From contig JAEKDP010000008.1 of assembly GCA_016521575.1 (NCBI GenBank), forward strand, positions 1-64,000: a stretch of DNA of 64,000 nucleotides, read 5' to 3'. The notes beneath the pieces were generated by a model. It was given only the letters and a program-made list of their open reading frames with translations, was not told where the DNA came from and did no database searches. Of the stretch, positions 9,469 to 18,429 are shown one piece after another (position 1 is the stretch's first letter; the number at the start of each line of letters is the position of its first letter). The position numbers and the translations under genes were made by a program. The stretch comes from Rhodobacteraceae bacterium F11138 (GTDB lineage Bacteria; Pseudomonadota; Alphaproteobacteria; Rhodobacterales; Rhodobacteraceae).

Positions 9469-10095
9469 GTGTCCAATGATGAACAAACCCCGACGGGTGT
9501 CGTCCCGAGACCGCATGGCGATGCCGATGAGGATATTCTGACTGATGATACCTCGGCGCTTCCGGGCATTCTGGGTGTGCTTGATCTGGGCATTGCCAAG
9601 CTTGAAGCAATCATGCTGGCGGTCGGCGTGCTGTTGATGGCCGCCAATACGGTGGCGAATGTCATTGGCCGCGTGTTTTTTGAAAGCCTCTATTTTTCCG
9701 AAGAACTGAACCGCATTCTGATCATCATGATCACCTTTGCCGGGATCAGCTATGCCGCGCGCCACGGGCGCCATATCCGAATGTCGGCCATTTACGACAC
9801 GTTGCCGCCGAAACCCCGCAAGGCTCTGACAATCCTGATCGCTGTGATCACGGCAGTCTTCATGTTGGGGCTGGCCTGGTATTCATTGCAGTTTCTTCTC
9901 ACGACGATGGGGCGTGGTCGCGTCCTGCCCGCCTTGCAAATTCCTGTCTGGATCACGCTCTGCTGGGTGCCGCTCGGGTTTCTGTTGACAGGGCTGCAAT
10001 ACGTCCTGACCGCAATCAAGAACACCATCGAGCCGGACATCTACCTGTCGACCAGCGTGCTGGAAGGCTATGACAACGACGAGCGGGAGATCTGA
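9469..10095 (+). CDS. dctQ: TRAP transporter small membrane subunit DctQ
   Basis: This is the small integral membrane subunit that pairs with DctM in TRAP transporters. Four hydrophobic segments are visible (about residues 48-70, 85-105, 125-145 and 165-185 from this start), with the typical [20 protein letters not shown] region. The start is uncertain. GTG 9469 is preceded by GGAAAT at workable spacing, while a GTG at 9433 would add 12 residues and overlap the hairpin. The N-terminal acidic extension before the first membrane segment is longer than usual. Confidence 0.85.
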   Translation: MSNDEQTPTGVVPRPHGDADEDILTDDTSALPGILGVLDLGIAKLEAIMLAVGVLLMAANTVANVIGRVFFESLYFSEELNRILIIMITFAGISYAARHGRHIRMSAIYDTLPPKPRKALTILIAVITAVFMLGLAWYSLQFLLTTMGRGRVLPALQIPVWITLCWVPLGFLLTGLQYVLTAIKNTIEPDIYLSTSVLEGYDNDEREI

Positions 10096-10098
10096 ACG

Positions 10099-11382
10099 AT
10101 GGCATGGACCGTATTCAGCGTAATGATCGTTCTTCTGCTGCTGGGATTCCCGATGATGATTCCGTTACTGGCGGGAACGTTAACAGGGTTTCTCCTGATC
10201 TTTGGCAACATGGGTCAGCTTGAGACCGCGGTGCAACAGATCGTGGCCGGTATCCGCCCCGCGTCACTGATCGCGGTTCCGATGTTCATCTTCGCCGCCG
10301 ACATCATGACACGCGGACAATCGGCCGGGCGCTTGATCGACATGGTAATGAGCTTTGTCGGCCATCTAAAGGGGGGGCTGGCGGTGTCGACCGCGACGGC
10401 CTGTACGATGTTCGGCGCCGTGTCGGGTTCGACCCAGGCGACGGTGGTCGCGGTCGGCTCGCCGCTGCGGCCGCGCATGCTGAATGCCGGCTACAAGGAC
10501 AGCTTCGTTCTGGCCCTTATCGTCAATTCCAGTGATATTGCCTTCCTGATCCCACCCTCCATCGGGATGATTATCTATGGCGTGGTCTCGAACACATCCA
10601 TTGCCGAACTCTTCATCGCGGGCATTGGACCGGGCTTGTTGATCCTGCTCTGTTTTTCGATCTTCTCGGTGATCTATGCCGTGCGCAATGATGTGCCAAC
10701 CGAACCCCGGGCGGCGTGGGGCATGCGGATCAAGGCGGTGCAGAAGGCGCTTTGGCCGATGGGTTTCCCGGCGATCATCATCGGCGGCATCTATGGCGGC
10801 ATCTTTTCCCCCACCGAGGCGGCGGCCGCCTGCGTGCTTTATGCGCTGATCCTTGAGGTCATCGTATTTCGCGAACTGGACATGCGCGGTGTTTACGAAA
10901 CCGCAAAATCCACCGGTCTGATTACGGCGGTCGTGTTCATCCTGGTGGGCGCAGGTGCGGCGTTTTCCTGGATCATATCCTTTGCGCAGATCCCGCAAAC
11001 GGTGTTGGGTGCGGTCGGCATCGACGACATGGGTCAGATCGGAGTGCTGTTCGTCATTTCAACCGCCTTCTTCGTCGGCTGCATGTTCGTTGATCCCATC
11101 GTCGTGATTCTGGTGCTGGTGCCGATCTTTGCACCGGTTGTCGAAGCGGTGGGGTTGGACCCGGTCCATGTCGGCATCATCATCACCCTGCAGGTCGCGA
11201 TCGGATCAGCGACGCCACCATTTGGCTGCGATATCTTTACTGCGATCGCGGTGTTCAAACGTCCCTATATCGAGGTGATCCGCGGTACGCCGCCATTCAT
11301 CATCATCCTCCTGTCGGTCTCTGTGGCCATGATCTTCTTCCCTCAGATCGCGCTGTTTCTGCGTGACCTCGCATTCAACTGA
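10099..11382 (+). CDS. dctM: TRAP transporter large permease DctM
   Basis: This is the large subunit that forms the ion-coupled translocation path. The 427-residue protein has about 12-13 hydrophobic segments and DctM features such as FGAVSGSTQATVVAVG, NSSDIAFLIPPSIGMIIYG and GGIFSPTEAAAACVLYA. Only 3 nt separate it from dctQ. The length is normal and no defect is seen. Together with dctP and dctQ it makes a complete transporter. Confidence 0.96.
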   Translation: MAWTVFSVMIVLLLLGFPMMIPLLAGTLTGFLLIFGNMGQLETAVQQIVAGIRPASLIAVPMFIFAADIMTRGQSAGRLIDMVMSFVGHLKGGLAVSTATACTMFGAVSGSTQATVVAVGSPLRPRMLNAGYKDSFVLALIVNSSDIAFLIPPSIGMIIYGVVSNTSIAELFIAGIGPGLLILLCFSIFSVIYAVRNDVPTEPRAAWGMRIKAVQKALWPMGFPAIIIGGIYGGIFSPTEAAAACVLYALILEVIVFRELDMRGVYETAKSTGLITAVVFILVGAGAAFSWIISFAQIPQTVLGAVGIDDMGQIGVLFVISTAFFVGCMFVDPIVVILVLVPIFAPVVEAVGLDPVHVGIIITLQVAIGSATPPFGCDIFTAIAVFKRPYIEVIRGTPPFIIILLSVSVAMIFFPQIALFLRDLAFN

Positions 11383-11389
11383 GAGTCCA

Positions 11390-11827
11390 ATGTTCAAAAC
11401 GATACTGGCTGCCTGCGACGGTTCCTTACAATCCGAAAATGCCCTGAAGAAGGCGGTTGAACTCGCCGGGCTCAGCGGGGCGAAGCTGTTGATCCTGACG
11501 GTTTATCGGCATCATTCGATGGTCGAGGCATCCCTGTCGATGGTCCAGGGATCCAAACACGCCACACCCGACGAGGCGCTGCAAGAAAGCGCGACCGAGA
11601 TAGCGGATGCGGCACGACGCATTGCCGCACAGGCCGGCTTGACCGACGTTCGCGCTTTCGTTCGGTCGGGACAACCGTCGCGCGCGATTGTGGAGTCTGC
11701 GAAAAAGCACGAGGCGGACCTGATCGTCATAGGATCACGCGGCGCAGGTTCGGTCGATGGGTATTTTCTGGGCAGCGTTTCTCACAAGGTCACCGGATTG
11801 TCATCAATCCCGGTTCTGGTCGTCTGA
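11390..11827 (+). CDS. universal stress protein (UspA family)
   Basis: The 145-residue single-domain Usp has the N-terminal strand MFKTILAACDGS with the conserved Asp. The ATP-binding glycine loop near the C-terminus reads IGSRGAGSVDGYFLGSVSHKV. ATG 11390 lies 7 nt after the dctM stop and follows GAGAG. TRAP operons in alphaproteobacteria often end with a Usp protein (TeaD-type) that binds ATP and tunes transport, so a role in regulating this transporter is likely. Confidence 0.93.
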   Translation: MFKTILAACDGSLQSENALKKAVELAGLSGAKLLILTVYRHHSMVEASLSMVQGSKHATPDEALQESATEIADAARRIAAQAGLTDVRAFVRSGQPSRAIVESAKKHEADLIVIGSRGAGSVDGYFLGSVSHKVTGLSSIPVLVV

Positions 11828-11845
11828 GAGGGGGATCGTTATGAT

Positions 11846-11995
11846 TGAGCTACTCCCCAATGTTTGGACAGTTTCCAGCGTAATTGAAGCTACTCTCTGC
11901 TCCTGCTGATCGGGTTGGGTTTCGTCCATTCGTAGCCAATAGACCACGGCTGGGGGTTTACCGCCAAGGGCGGAGTGGGGGCGCTTGCGATTGTA
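11846..11995 (-). pseudogene. IS3-family transposase, 3' fragment
   Basis: This is the C-terminal end of an IS3 OrfB transposase, recognised by YNRKRPHSALGGKPPAVVYW. The IS terminus TGAGCTACTCCCC is at 11846. Coding resumes from the upstream piece at 14616-14795. Removing the intervening element restores the continuous reading WIEFYN-RKRPHS. The normal stop codon near the end of the transposase is lost, so the frame runs on past the IS end to 11804. Confidence 0.8.
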
Positions 11996-12534
11996 CAACT
12001 GAACGCCAGAACACCCACATTACTGACCAGCGCGAGGTTCTTTATCCTTGGCATCCCTGGTTCGGCAGATCGGTCTATGTCCATTCTGTGGTCGACAAGC
12101 CCGGCGATGCAGTGTTTCGGTGCAATCTCACCGGCCGCCGGTCGGACCGGCTTCTGGAAGTTCCCATTTGGATGTTTGACCGAGCAGCATGTGCTTCCTG
12201 CCGCCGTTCTGGTTCTGCGCATGTGGGCCTGGAGGGTCTAAGGGCGCTCGCGGGGCTGGTATTCGATGCCGCTTGTGTTCCGCTCAATAAATCCGGCTCC
12301 CCATCACGCGATGACGCAGCATCGGACTCTGAACACGAGATTCGGAGGTTGACCCATGCCGCGCAAAATGACGACGAAGCAACTCGAGCTGTTCCCGGAC
12401 ATCCAGTCCGCGCCCGTGACACAGACACCGCCTTGGCAAAGCCTTCCCGGCGACACGCAGCAAACGCTGACACAGTTGATGGCACGCCTGATAGCAGAAC
12501 ACGCCGGTGCGGCGGACGGGGGGAGCGATCATGA
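11996..12534 (+). CDS. recombinase-associated accessory protein, start unclear
   Basis: From the left end of the element an open frame reads [20 protein letters not shown] and continues with [14 protein letters not shown]. This resembles the DUF5372-like accessory proteins that often precede this class of recombinase gene. No ATG, GTG or TTG occurs in frame between the element's left end and the conserved region. The nearest in-frame ATG (11884) lies in the flanking IS3 remnant. Either translation starts outside the element or the 5' end was lost on insertion. The frame stays open to 12534, overlapping the whole next gene, so the true 3' end is uncertain. Confidence 0.45.
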
Positions 12535-12541
12535 AGCATGA
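12356..12541 (+). CDS. small recombinase-associated protein
   Basis: This 61-residue protein contains [12 protein letters not shown] and [20 protein letters not shown]. Similar short proteins commonly sit immediately upstream of large serine recombinases in Rhodobacterales elements. It overlaps the recombinase start (12531) by 11 nt, pointing to translational coupling. Its role is unknown; a recombination directionality or accessory function is possible but not shown by the sequence. Confidence 0.65.
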   Translation: MPRKMTTKQLELFPDIQSAPVTQTPPWQSLPGDTQQTLTQLMARLIAEHAGAADGGSDHEA

Positions 12542-14591
12542 GAAGATTGGTCCGCAGCATTTGGAACGCAAGGCGATCCTTTACGTCCGCCAGTCATCGG
12601 CCCACCAGGTCCTGCACAACCGGGAAAGCAGCGCCCTGCAATATGCCATGCGGGAGCGGCTTTCGGATTTGGGCTGGAGCCGGATCGAGACCGTGGATGA
12701 CGACCTCGGCCGTTCTGCCGCCGGCGGTGTCGCGCGGGAAGGCTTTGACCGGATGATCGCCGATGTTTGTCTCGGCAAGGTCGGTACTGTCGCGGCGCGT
12801 GAAGTATCCCGCTTTGCGCGCAACAGCCGGGACTGGCAGCATCTCATCGAGATGTGCCGTGTCGTCGACACTGTGCTGGTCGATCAGGAAACGGTTTATG
12901 CGCCACGCGATGGCAATGACCGGCTGCTTTTGGGCCTGAAGGGCAGCCTGAACGAATATGAGCTCGATCTTCTCAGACAACGATCCCTCGCGGCACGCCA
13001 CGAGAAGGCACGGCGCGGCGAACTTGTCGTCGCCGCCCCTGTCGGCTTCGTAAAGGCCGGGGACCGGCTTGAGAAAGACCCGGATCGCCGCGTGCAAGAG
13101 GCCATAAGTCTGGTCTTCGACAAGGTCGCCGAGCTGGGAAGCGCGCGGCAGGCCCTCCTGTGGTTCCTCGAACATGGCCTTGAACTGCCCAGCTTGCGCA
13201 AACAGGGTGAGGTGGTCTGGCGCCGCCCGACCTATGCCACCATTCACCGCATGATCGTCAATCCGGCCTATGGCGGGGCTTATGCCTATGGCAAAACCCA
13301 GGCATCGCCAGGGTTCGGGACATCGGCCGTTCGCAGGAAAGACCGCGAGGAATGGCTTGCATTGAAGCCGGGCGCGCATGAAGGCTATGTGAGTTGGGAA
13401 CGGGCAGAGGCGATCCGTAAAATGGTCAGCAACAACGTCCCCCAGAGCCGGCATCACGGCGCAGCCAAACATGGAGCCGCCCTTTTGGCCGGGCTGCTGC
13501 GCTGTCGGCGCTGTGGCCGCAAGCTGACGGTTCGCTACACCGGCAAGAAGCACGATATTCCCCGCTACTCCTGCTGGCGCGGTCTCCTGGACAATGGCGA
13601 GGCGCGCTGCATCGCTTTTGGCGGATTGCGGGTCGACGATGCCATTGAACAGGCGCTCCTGCAGGTGGTCAGTCCCGGTGCCATCGCCGCGGCGGAGGCG
13701 GCCGCCCGGCAAGCGGCGCGTCAGCGGGATCAGGTTCGCGATGCGCTCTGTCGCGACCTTGAGGCCGCGCACTACGAGGCAAACCGCGCGTTTCGGCAGT
13801 ATGATGCATCCGATCCCGAGAACCGCCTGGTGACCGCCGAACTGGAGACTCGCTGGAACCGGGCACTCACGCATGTCCAGGAGATCGAGAACAAGATCGC
13901 TCACCACGATACGGTCAACCCGACGGGGACAGCATTGCCGGTGGACGACCTGACGGCCTTGGGAACCGATCTCGAACGCGTCTGGTTCGCGCCGATGACG
14001 GATGCCAGGTTGAAGAAGCGCATCGTCCGCACGGTGATCCGGGAAGTGATGGCCGATCTTGATGACGATGCGTCGGAGATCGTCCTGCTGGTTCATTGGA
14101 TGGGCGGAGCCCATACAGAGTTTCACCTGCCCAAGCGCCGCCGAGGACAGCGCAACGCCACTTCTGCTGATATTGTCGAGGCCGTCCGCCAGCTTGCGCG
14201 GATCGCCAGCGACGATGTCATCGCCGGCGTTCTGAACCGGAACGGTCTCGTCACCGGCAACGGAAACCGCTGGACCAGGGAGCGGATCACAGCGCTCCGG
14301 TCCTACCGAAAAATTCCGGTGTTCAAGCCCGATCCCGGTGGTCTGGATCCCTGGCTCAACCTATCCAGCGCGGCCAAGCTGCTCGGGGTGGCCCCAAAAA
14401 CGTTGCGGTTGGCAGTGGAAACAGGTGAAATCGAAGCGGACCATCCGCTTGCCGACGGGCCGTGGGTATTCGAGCGCGCGGAACTGTCAAAAACAGCGGC
14501 ACAACAACTCAGGAAACGGGCGCAGCAAAACCCCAAACACCCCGCGGTATCGCATCCGGATCAGCAAAACCTATTTTCTTCAACAACATAG
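12531..14591 (+). CDS. large serine recombinase
   Basis: This 686-residue site-specific recombinase has an N-terminal resolvase-type domain with the nucleophile in [10 protein letters not shown] (residues about 18-27) and the arginines of the RFARNSRDW region. It also has a recombinase domain around residues 160-300, a zinc ribbon ([10 protein letters not shown], with a second Cys at RYSC and RCIAF) near 330-370 and a coiled region. The C-terminal helix-turn-helix reads [23 protein letters not shown] 12531 follows GGGGGGAG. The protein appears complete and should catalyse insertion and excision of the surrounding 2.6-kb element. Confidence 0.93.
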   Translation: MKHEKIGPQHLERKAILYVRQSSAHQVLHNRESSALQYAMRERLSDLGWSRIETVDDDLGRSAAGGVAREGFDRMIADVCLGKVGTVAAREVSRFARNSRDWQHLIEMCRVVDTVLVDQETVYAPRDGNDRLLLGLKGSLNEYELDLLRQRSLAARHEKARRGELVVAAPVGFVKAGDRLEKDPDRRVQEAISLVFDKVAELGSARQALLWFLEHGLELPSLRKQGEVVWRRPTYATIHRMIVNPAYGGAYAYGKTQASPGFGTSAVRRKDREEWLALKPGAHEGYVSWERAEAIRKMVSNNVPQSRHHGAAKHGAALLAGLLRCRRCGRKLTVRYTGKKHDIPRYSCWRGLLDNGEARCIAFGGLRVDDAIEQALLQVVSPGAIAAAEAAARQAARQRDQVRDALCRDLEAAHYEANRAFRQYDASDPENRLVTAELETRWNRALTHVQEIENKIAHHDTVNPTGTALPVDDLTALGTDLERVWFAPMTDARLKKRIVRTVIREVMADLDDDASEIVLLVHWMGGAHTEFHLPKRRRGQRNATSADIVEAVRQLARIASDDVIAGVLNRNGLVTGNGNRWTRERITALRSYRKIPVFKPDPGGLDPWLNLSSAAKLLGVAPKTLRLAVETGEIEADHPLADGPWVFERAELSKTAAQQLRKRAQQNPKHPAVSHPDQQNLFSSTT

Positions 14592-14615
14592 AAAGATGGG
14601 CGCAGTGAAGCAGAG

Positions 14616-14795
14616 TTGTAGAACTCGATCCATGTGCCGACACTGGCTCTCGTCTCCGATCCGGTTTCCCAGGCATGCAGGTAGAAGCATTCGTGTTTCA
14701 AGCTTCGCCAGAGGCGCTCCACGCAGATGTTGTCGAGGAACCGGTCCTTGCCGTCCATCGAGATGCGCACACCGGTTTTGCGCAGCCGGTCAGCC
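14616..14795 (-). pseudogene. IS3-family transposase, central fragment
   Basis: This is the middle of an IS3 OrfB: ADRLRKTGVRISMDG, then DNICVERLWRSLKHE with the catalytic-region Glu, then GTWIEFYN. It continues into the 3' fragment at 11846-11995 once the serine-recombinase element is removed. The 5' part of the transposase is missing: at about 14795 the reading changes abruptly to an unrelated frame, so the IS3 was already truncated there. Confidence 0.8.
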
Positions 14796-14931
14796 TGCCG
14801 CTGCGGCGCAAGAAAAACGCGTCGAGGGCGGCTATCACGGCTTCGATCTCGCGGGAAACCTCACCCCAGTCGTTTGCATGGGCGAGGATCTGGTCCGCAA
14901 AATCGTCGTTGAATGGATCGTCATCGTCCAT
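14796..14931 (-). pseudogene. N-terminal fragment of an unidentified protein
   Basis: A short reading starting MDDDDPFNDDFADQILAHAN and continuing through EIEAVIAALDAFFLRR is cut at about 14795 by the IS3 remnant. The acidic, helical character suggests a genuine coding start, but the family is not recognised. The 276 bases between it and the gene at 15208 show no feature I can support other than the ribosome-binding site of that gene. Confidence 0.35.
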
Positions 14932-15207
14932 CCCGATAGCATCCCTGTCTTTCCCGCCGCCACAATCGAAGGGCCAATCGGCGGTCCTTGGAGAAATCCT
15001 GCCGGAAGAACTGTCTCAAGGGAAGTTACGGCGAGGTAGCGAAATCGTTACGTTCTTGAATCCTTTGGTCTTTTCACCAGTATTTCGGGATGGATTGTTG
15101 CCAGTTGTCGGGCCGTTTGGCAGAAAGATGGCGCAAGCAGGCTGCCAGCAACAGAGATTCTGATCGAATTGGGCGAGCCAACAACGCTTGATGGAGGAAC
15201 TTGACCG

Positions 15208-16968
15208 ATGTCCGACGCACCGGCGACACGTCAAGGATCAAGTATTGCCGCGCCGGTTTCCGATGAGGACGCGAGGCAGCAGCTGCAGCGCATCCTCTCC
15301 TGTCCCTCCTTCACGCGATCCGCCCACCGGCGCGCGTTTCTGATCCATGTGGTCGAAGAAACACTTGCCGGCGATCTCGATGCGCTGCGGGGCGACGAGA
15401 TTGCCGTCGCGGTGTTCAATCGTGGCGACGATTTCGATCCGCAGTCCGATCCGGTGGTTCGGATCGAGGCCCGGCGCCTGCGCAAGGATCTGGATAGCTA
15501 TTACACCGACGTCGGGCTGAATGATCCCGTGCTGATCGCTATTCCGAAAGGCGGGTATCGCGCGACGATCACCTGGCGCGCGGAAACAGAACGGTCCGTA
15601 CCGGCGACACCACTCCCGCCAGGGACGGCAGGGACTGACCGCAACAAGTCTCATCTTCCGAAACTTGGAACTTCTGCTGCCGCTGTTGCCGCACTGGCTG
15701 TCCTTGTCATCGCGGTTCTTAGCCTGCGGCCCGTCCCCACGCCACCGGAACCACTGGGCCCGCCCGGCCTTGCCGTGGCACCGTTCGAAGCGCGCAGTTC
15801 TGCGCCTGAGGACACATTCTTTGCACGTGGCTTGTCGGATCAGGTGGTGAACGATTTGCAGCCTTTCGGCACCATCCGCGTCTTCACGCTACCCGAGGAA
15901 CGCCTTGCGACGACGTCAACCGATCTCGAAGCGCTGAACAACGAATACGGGATCGAATACATACTGACCGGCACCTATCGTGGTCTCTTGGATGGCAGTT
16001 CTGGCCGTTTGGTGACCCAATTGCTCCGCATCAATGGCGAGGTCGTCTGGAGCCGCGGCTATGACATCGTGCGCGATGCAGCCAATTTCATCGCGGTGCA
16101 GGATCGGCTGGCCGCGGACATTGCGGCACAGCTTGGCCAGATCTACGGAATCGTCGCCGGTGACTTGACCGACGAGATCGGTAACCGGGTCGCACCAAGC
16201 GACGAAACATTTGCATGCCTGCTCAAGGCGCATGAATACCGCCGAACCGTTACATTGGAACTTCGGGTGAGCGTTGCCGAGTGCATTGAAACCGCCGTAA
16301 AGCGCGACCCGCAGAATGCCGAAGCTTGGGCCATGGCCGGGTTCATCAGGCGGGACCAGGCAGTGATGGAGAAGCACGACGAGGCAACACGGCAGGCGAA
16401 ACTCCGCAGCGCGCTAGAGGCAGTGGAGCTGGCCGTCGAACTGGACCCCTTGAGCATCGCCGCCCTTCAAGCCCACGCCGCCCTGCTCCAGACCATCGGT
16501 GACTTTGATGGTGCTGAGGCGACAATCCGCAAGTCACTGGACCTCAACCCGAACGACCCCGAGGCCCTGCATCAGCTGGGCTGGCGACCGGCGGTGCGCG
16601 GCCGGTTCGAAGAGGGCGTGGGATATATCCGCGAGGCGATTGCCCGTTCCATCGACCCGCCGGCACGCTACTACAACCTCGTGGCGGTCGACGACCTGAT
16701 GGCGGATGACTACGAAGAGATGCTGTCCTCGGCCGAGATCAGCGCGTCAGGCGGCTCCGTCGTGGGGCTGGCACTTGCGGCCATCGCCCACACCCGCGCG
16801 CCGTCCGGATCTCTCCAGGCCGCGCAAGCCGCGCTCGATCAACTGGCCGCGTCCCGGTCCCTCATGGCGACGTCTCCGCGCGAGTACATGCGCCAATATG
16901 GAACGCGAGACGACATTATGGAAAAGATCATTGCCGGAATGATCGAAGCTGGCTGGACGCGACCATAG
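15208..16968 (+). CDS. membrane-anchored TolB-like/TPR signalling protein
   Basis: The 586-residue protein has an N-terminal domain (about 20-115) with the pattern RIEARRLRKDLDSYY and IPKGGYRA, found in a family of TPR signalling proteins. One membrane segment (about 155-175, AVAALAVLVIAVLSL) separates it from a TolB-like domain (LAVAPFEA onward, about 190-300) and TPR repeats (about 330-480). The layout suggests a cytoplasmic N-terminal domain and periplasmic TolB/TPR part. ATG 15208 follows GGAGGAAC. It shares its TolB/TPR architecture with the regulator at 4343. Partners and signal are unknown. Confidence 0.8.
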   Translation: MSDAPATRQGSSIAAPVSDEDARQQLQRILSCPSFTRSAHRRAFLIHVVEETLAGDLDALRGDEIAVAVFNRGDDFDPQSDPVVRIEARRLRKDLDSYYTDVGLNDPVLIAIPKGGYRATITWRAETERSVPATPLPPGTAGTDRNKSHLPKLGTSAAAVAALAVLVIAVLSLRPVPTPPEPLGPPGLAVAPFEARSSAPEDTFFARGLSDQVVNDLQPFGTIRVFTLPEERLATTSTDLEALNNEYGIEYILTGTYRGLLDGSSGRLVTQLLRINGEVVWSRGYDIVRDAANFIAVQDRLAADIAAQLGQIYGIVAGDLTDEIGNRVAPSDETFACLLKAHEYRRTVTLELRVSVAECIETAVKRDPQNAEAWAMAGFIRRDQAVMEKHDEATRQAKLRSALEAVELAVELDPLSIAALQAHAALLQTIGDFDGAEATIRKSLDLNPNDPEALHQLGWRPAVRGRFEEGVGYIREAIARSIDPPARYYNLVAVDDLMADDYEEMLSSAEISASGGSVVGLALAAIAHTRAPSGSLQAAQAALDQLAASRSLMATSPREYMRQYGTRDDIMEKIIAGMIEAGWTRP

Positions 16969-17059
16969 GCAAGAGGATTTTGGCCAATTGTACGCACAAA
17001 TTATGGCGATTGTGTATTTGACAAACCCGCGCCTTGAGCGGCATTATCTGACCGCGCGA

Positions 17060-17138
17060 CAGGCCCCACTACTGCTCCACTACGGGGAGTTGGACGAGCG
17101 GGTGAATGCTGGCTGGCCGGCCTACGAGGCGGCGCTCA
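17060..17138 (+). pseudogene. dienelactone hydrolase remnant
   Basis: The reading APLLLHYGELDERVNAGW followed by PAYEAAL matches the conserved segment around the catalytic Asp of dienelactone hydrolase-family proteins. It is joined at 17138 to an IS5 remnant, and neither the nucleophile region nor the C-terminal His region is present. Only this scar of the gene is left. Confidence 0.65.
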
Positions 17139-17301
17139 TGAACAGCACCAATGGATCAAAGCCCCGCGGCCCGATCCCGGACCGCCCCAATCCGCGCTTC
17201 AGAATGGGCGAAAACGCTCCCCAATCCAGAAGTGCGTCTATCTTCGAGAGCACATCCTCATCGCCAATCCGATCCGCCGCCTCACGAAAAAACAGGTCCA
17301 T
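17139..17301 (-). pseudogene. IS5-family transposase, N-terminal fragment
   Basis: Reading from ATG 17301, the N-terminus MDLFFREAADRI and the motif LLDWGAFSPILKRGLG followed by GFDPLVLF are typical of IS5-family transposases (the DUF772 region). It ends at the junction with the dienelactone hydrolase remnant. The rest of the transposase, including all catalytic residues, is missing. Confidence 0.75.
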
Positions 17302-17476
17302 AAATCCGCCCCTGACGCCCAGGAGACAGATTACCAAACCGCCACAAAGACGTGAATCCCAAATTACGCAGAGGTCTTTTAGATTCCGTCTCGAGGTGGG
17401 CGCGTTCCGAGTTGCAGTTGATATGTGCAACACGACCCCAGGTATGGGTCAGTGGATGTCGGGGCGGGATCGCCTC

Positions 17477-17505
17477 TTGACATGTACAGTATTCTGTCCA
17501 TATTG
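17477..17505 (+). promoter_or_regulatory. yefM-yoeB promoter with TGTACA operator core
   Basis: A consensus -35 TTGACA (17477-17482) lies 17 bp from a -10-like ATATTG (17500-17505). The spacer begins with TGTACA (17483-17488), the palindromic core known from the E. coli yefM-yoeB operator, and continues with ACAG/CTGT half-sites. Autorepression by YefM or the YefM-YoeB complex is the expected control. Confidence 0.6.
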
Positions 17506-17528
17506 AGATGAGAACGAAGGAGATCCAC

Positions 17529-17780
17529 ATGGACGTGGTAACTTATACCGATGCGCGTGCATCGCTCAAGGACGTGATGGACCGGGTCATTCACGATCAT
17601 GTCGAGGTCGTCGTGACCCGCAAGAAACGTGAAGCTGTCGTGATGATCTCGCTCGATGAATACAACGCGATCCAGGAAACGCTGCATTTGCAAAAGAGTC
17701 CCGAGAACGTACGACGTCTTCAGTCTGCGATCGCGCAATTGAACGCTGGCCAGGGCATCGAACGTGACATCGAGTTGTGA
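17529..17780 (+). CDS. yefM: YefM-family antitoxin
   Basis: This 83-residue antitoxin of the Phd/YefM fold has an N-terminal DNA-binding part (VVTYTDARASLKDVMDRV, then VVMISLDEYNAIQET) and a charged C-terminal tail that should wrap the toxin. ATG 17529 follows AAGGAG. It overlaps the toxin gene by 4 nt (GTGA), the normal coupling. It neutralises YoeB and represses its own promoter. Confidence 0.93.
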   Translation: MDVVTYTDARASLKDVMDRVIHDHVEVVVTRKKREAVVMISLDEYNAIQETLHLQKSPENVRRLQSAIAQLNAGQGIERDIEL

Positions 17781-18046
17781 GGCTCGTTTTCTCCGATCAG
17801 GCTTGGGAGGACTACCTCTGGTGGCAATCCCCCGGCAACGAAAAGGGCTTGCAACGGGTCAATGAACTCATCAAAGGAACGCAGCGGGTTCCCTTCAAGG
17901 GGATCGGCAAACCTGAGCCACTCAAAGGCGATCTCAGCGGCTGGTGGTCTCGGCGAATAACGAGTGAGCACCGTTTCGTCTACCGAATGAGCGGCAAAGG
18001 CGATGGCCAAAGCTTGGAAATCGCCCAGCTTCGATACCACTATTGA
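17777..18046 (+). CDS. yoeB: YoeB-family mRNA interferase toxin
   Basis: The 89-residue RelE-fold toxin cleaves mRNA in the ribosome. It keeps the family's signature blocks, WEDYLWWQ, NELIKGTQRVPFKGIGKPEPLKG, WSRRITSEHRFVY and the terminal RYHY, including the catalytic Glu (KPEPLK), Arg (SRRI) and C-terminal His. It starts with GTG overlapping the antitoxin stop. The pair looks intact and functional. Confidence 0.94.
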   Translation: MRLVFSDQAWEDYLWWQSPGNEKGLQRVNELIKGTQRVPFKGIGKPEPLKGDLSGWWSRRITSEHRFVYRMSGKGDGQSLEIAQLRYHY

Positions 18047-18093
18047 TCGCTACAAGCGCAAACCTGATTTAACATAAGATAGATTACCGGATC

Positions 18094-18125
18094 TTGACAG
18101 CGCTAATCTAGCCACCTGTCTAGCC
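18094..18125 (+). promoter_or_regulatory. promoter region of the phd-vapC pair
   Basis: TTGACA (18094-18099) is followed by two CTAGCC direct repeats (18108-18113 and 18120-18125), 12 bp apart. The 17-bp spacing places a weak -10 near TGTCTA (18117-18122). The repeats are a plausible antitoxin operator. Confidence 0.4.
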
Positions 18126-18143
18126 TGTTACAAGGAGACAGAT

Positions 18144-18386
18144 ATGTGGACCCTGCAAGACGCCAAAAACAAGTTCAGTGCCGTTGTCGATGAGGCTCTC
18201 GCAGGGCGCCCTCAAGAGGTAACCCGACGCGGCAAACCAGCCGTCGTAGTCCTGTCTGCCGAAGAGTACCATCGCCTCGTGAATGCTGCAGGTGCGGAAC
18301 GCGGCAGCTTTGCGGACCATCTGCTCGGGTTCCCATCTGGCGATATCGAACGGATGGAGGCCAGGCCCCGCGATGTCGCGCTTTGA
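18144..18386 (+). CDS. Phd-family antitoxin (orphaned)
   Basis: The 80-residue protein begins MWTLQDAKNKFSAVVDEAL, a typical Phd/YefM opening, and has VVVLSAEEYHRLV in the conserved position. ATG 18144 follows AAGGAG. Its stop overlaps the start of the vapC-type toxin (TGATG at 18384-18388), but that toxin is split by IS66. The antitoxin is therefore left without a working cognate toxin. Confidence 0.9.
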   Translation: MWTLQDAKNKFSAVVDEALAGRPQEVTRRGKPAVVVLSAEEYHRLVNAAGAERGSFADHLLGFPSGDIERMEARPRDVAL

Positions 18387-18429
18387 TGTACATCCTCGAC
18401 ACCGACGTCATTTGTAAGCGGTGCGCCGG

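Larger units (their letters stand above)
11996..14620 (+). mobile_element. serine-recombinase element inserted in an IS3 transposase
   Basis: A 2625-bp insert is flanked by a 5-bp direct repeat TTGTA (11991-11995 and 14616-14620). Deleting it with one repeat copy exactly restores the IS3 transposase reading frame, which defines the ends. There are no clear terminal inverted repeats, as expected for a serine-recombinase element. The contents are an accessory reading frame, a 61-residue protein and a 686-residue recombinase. No other cargo is visible. Confidence 0.8.
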
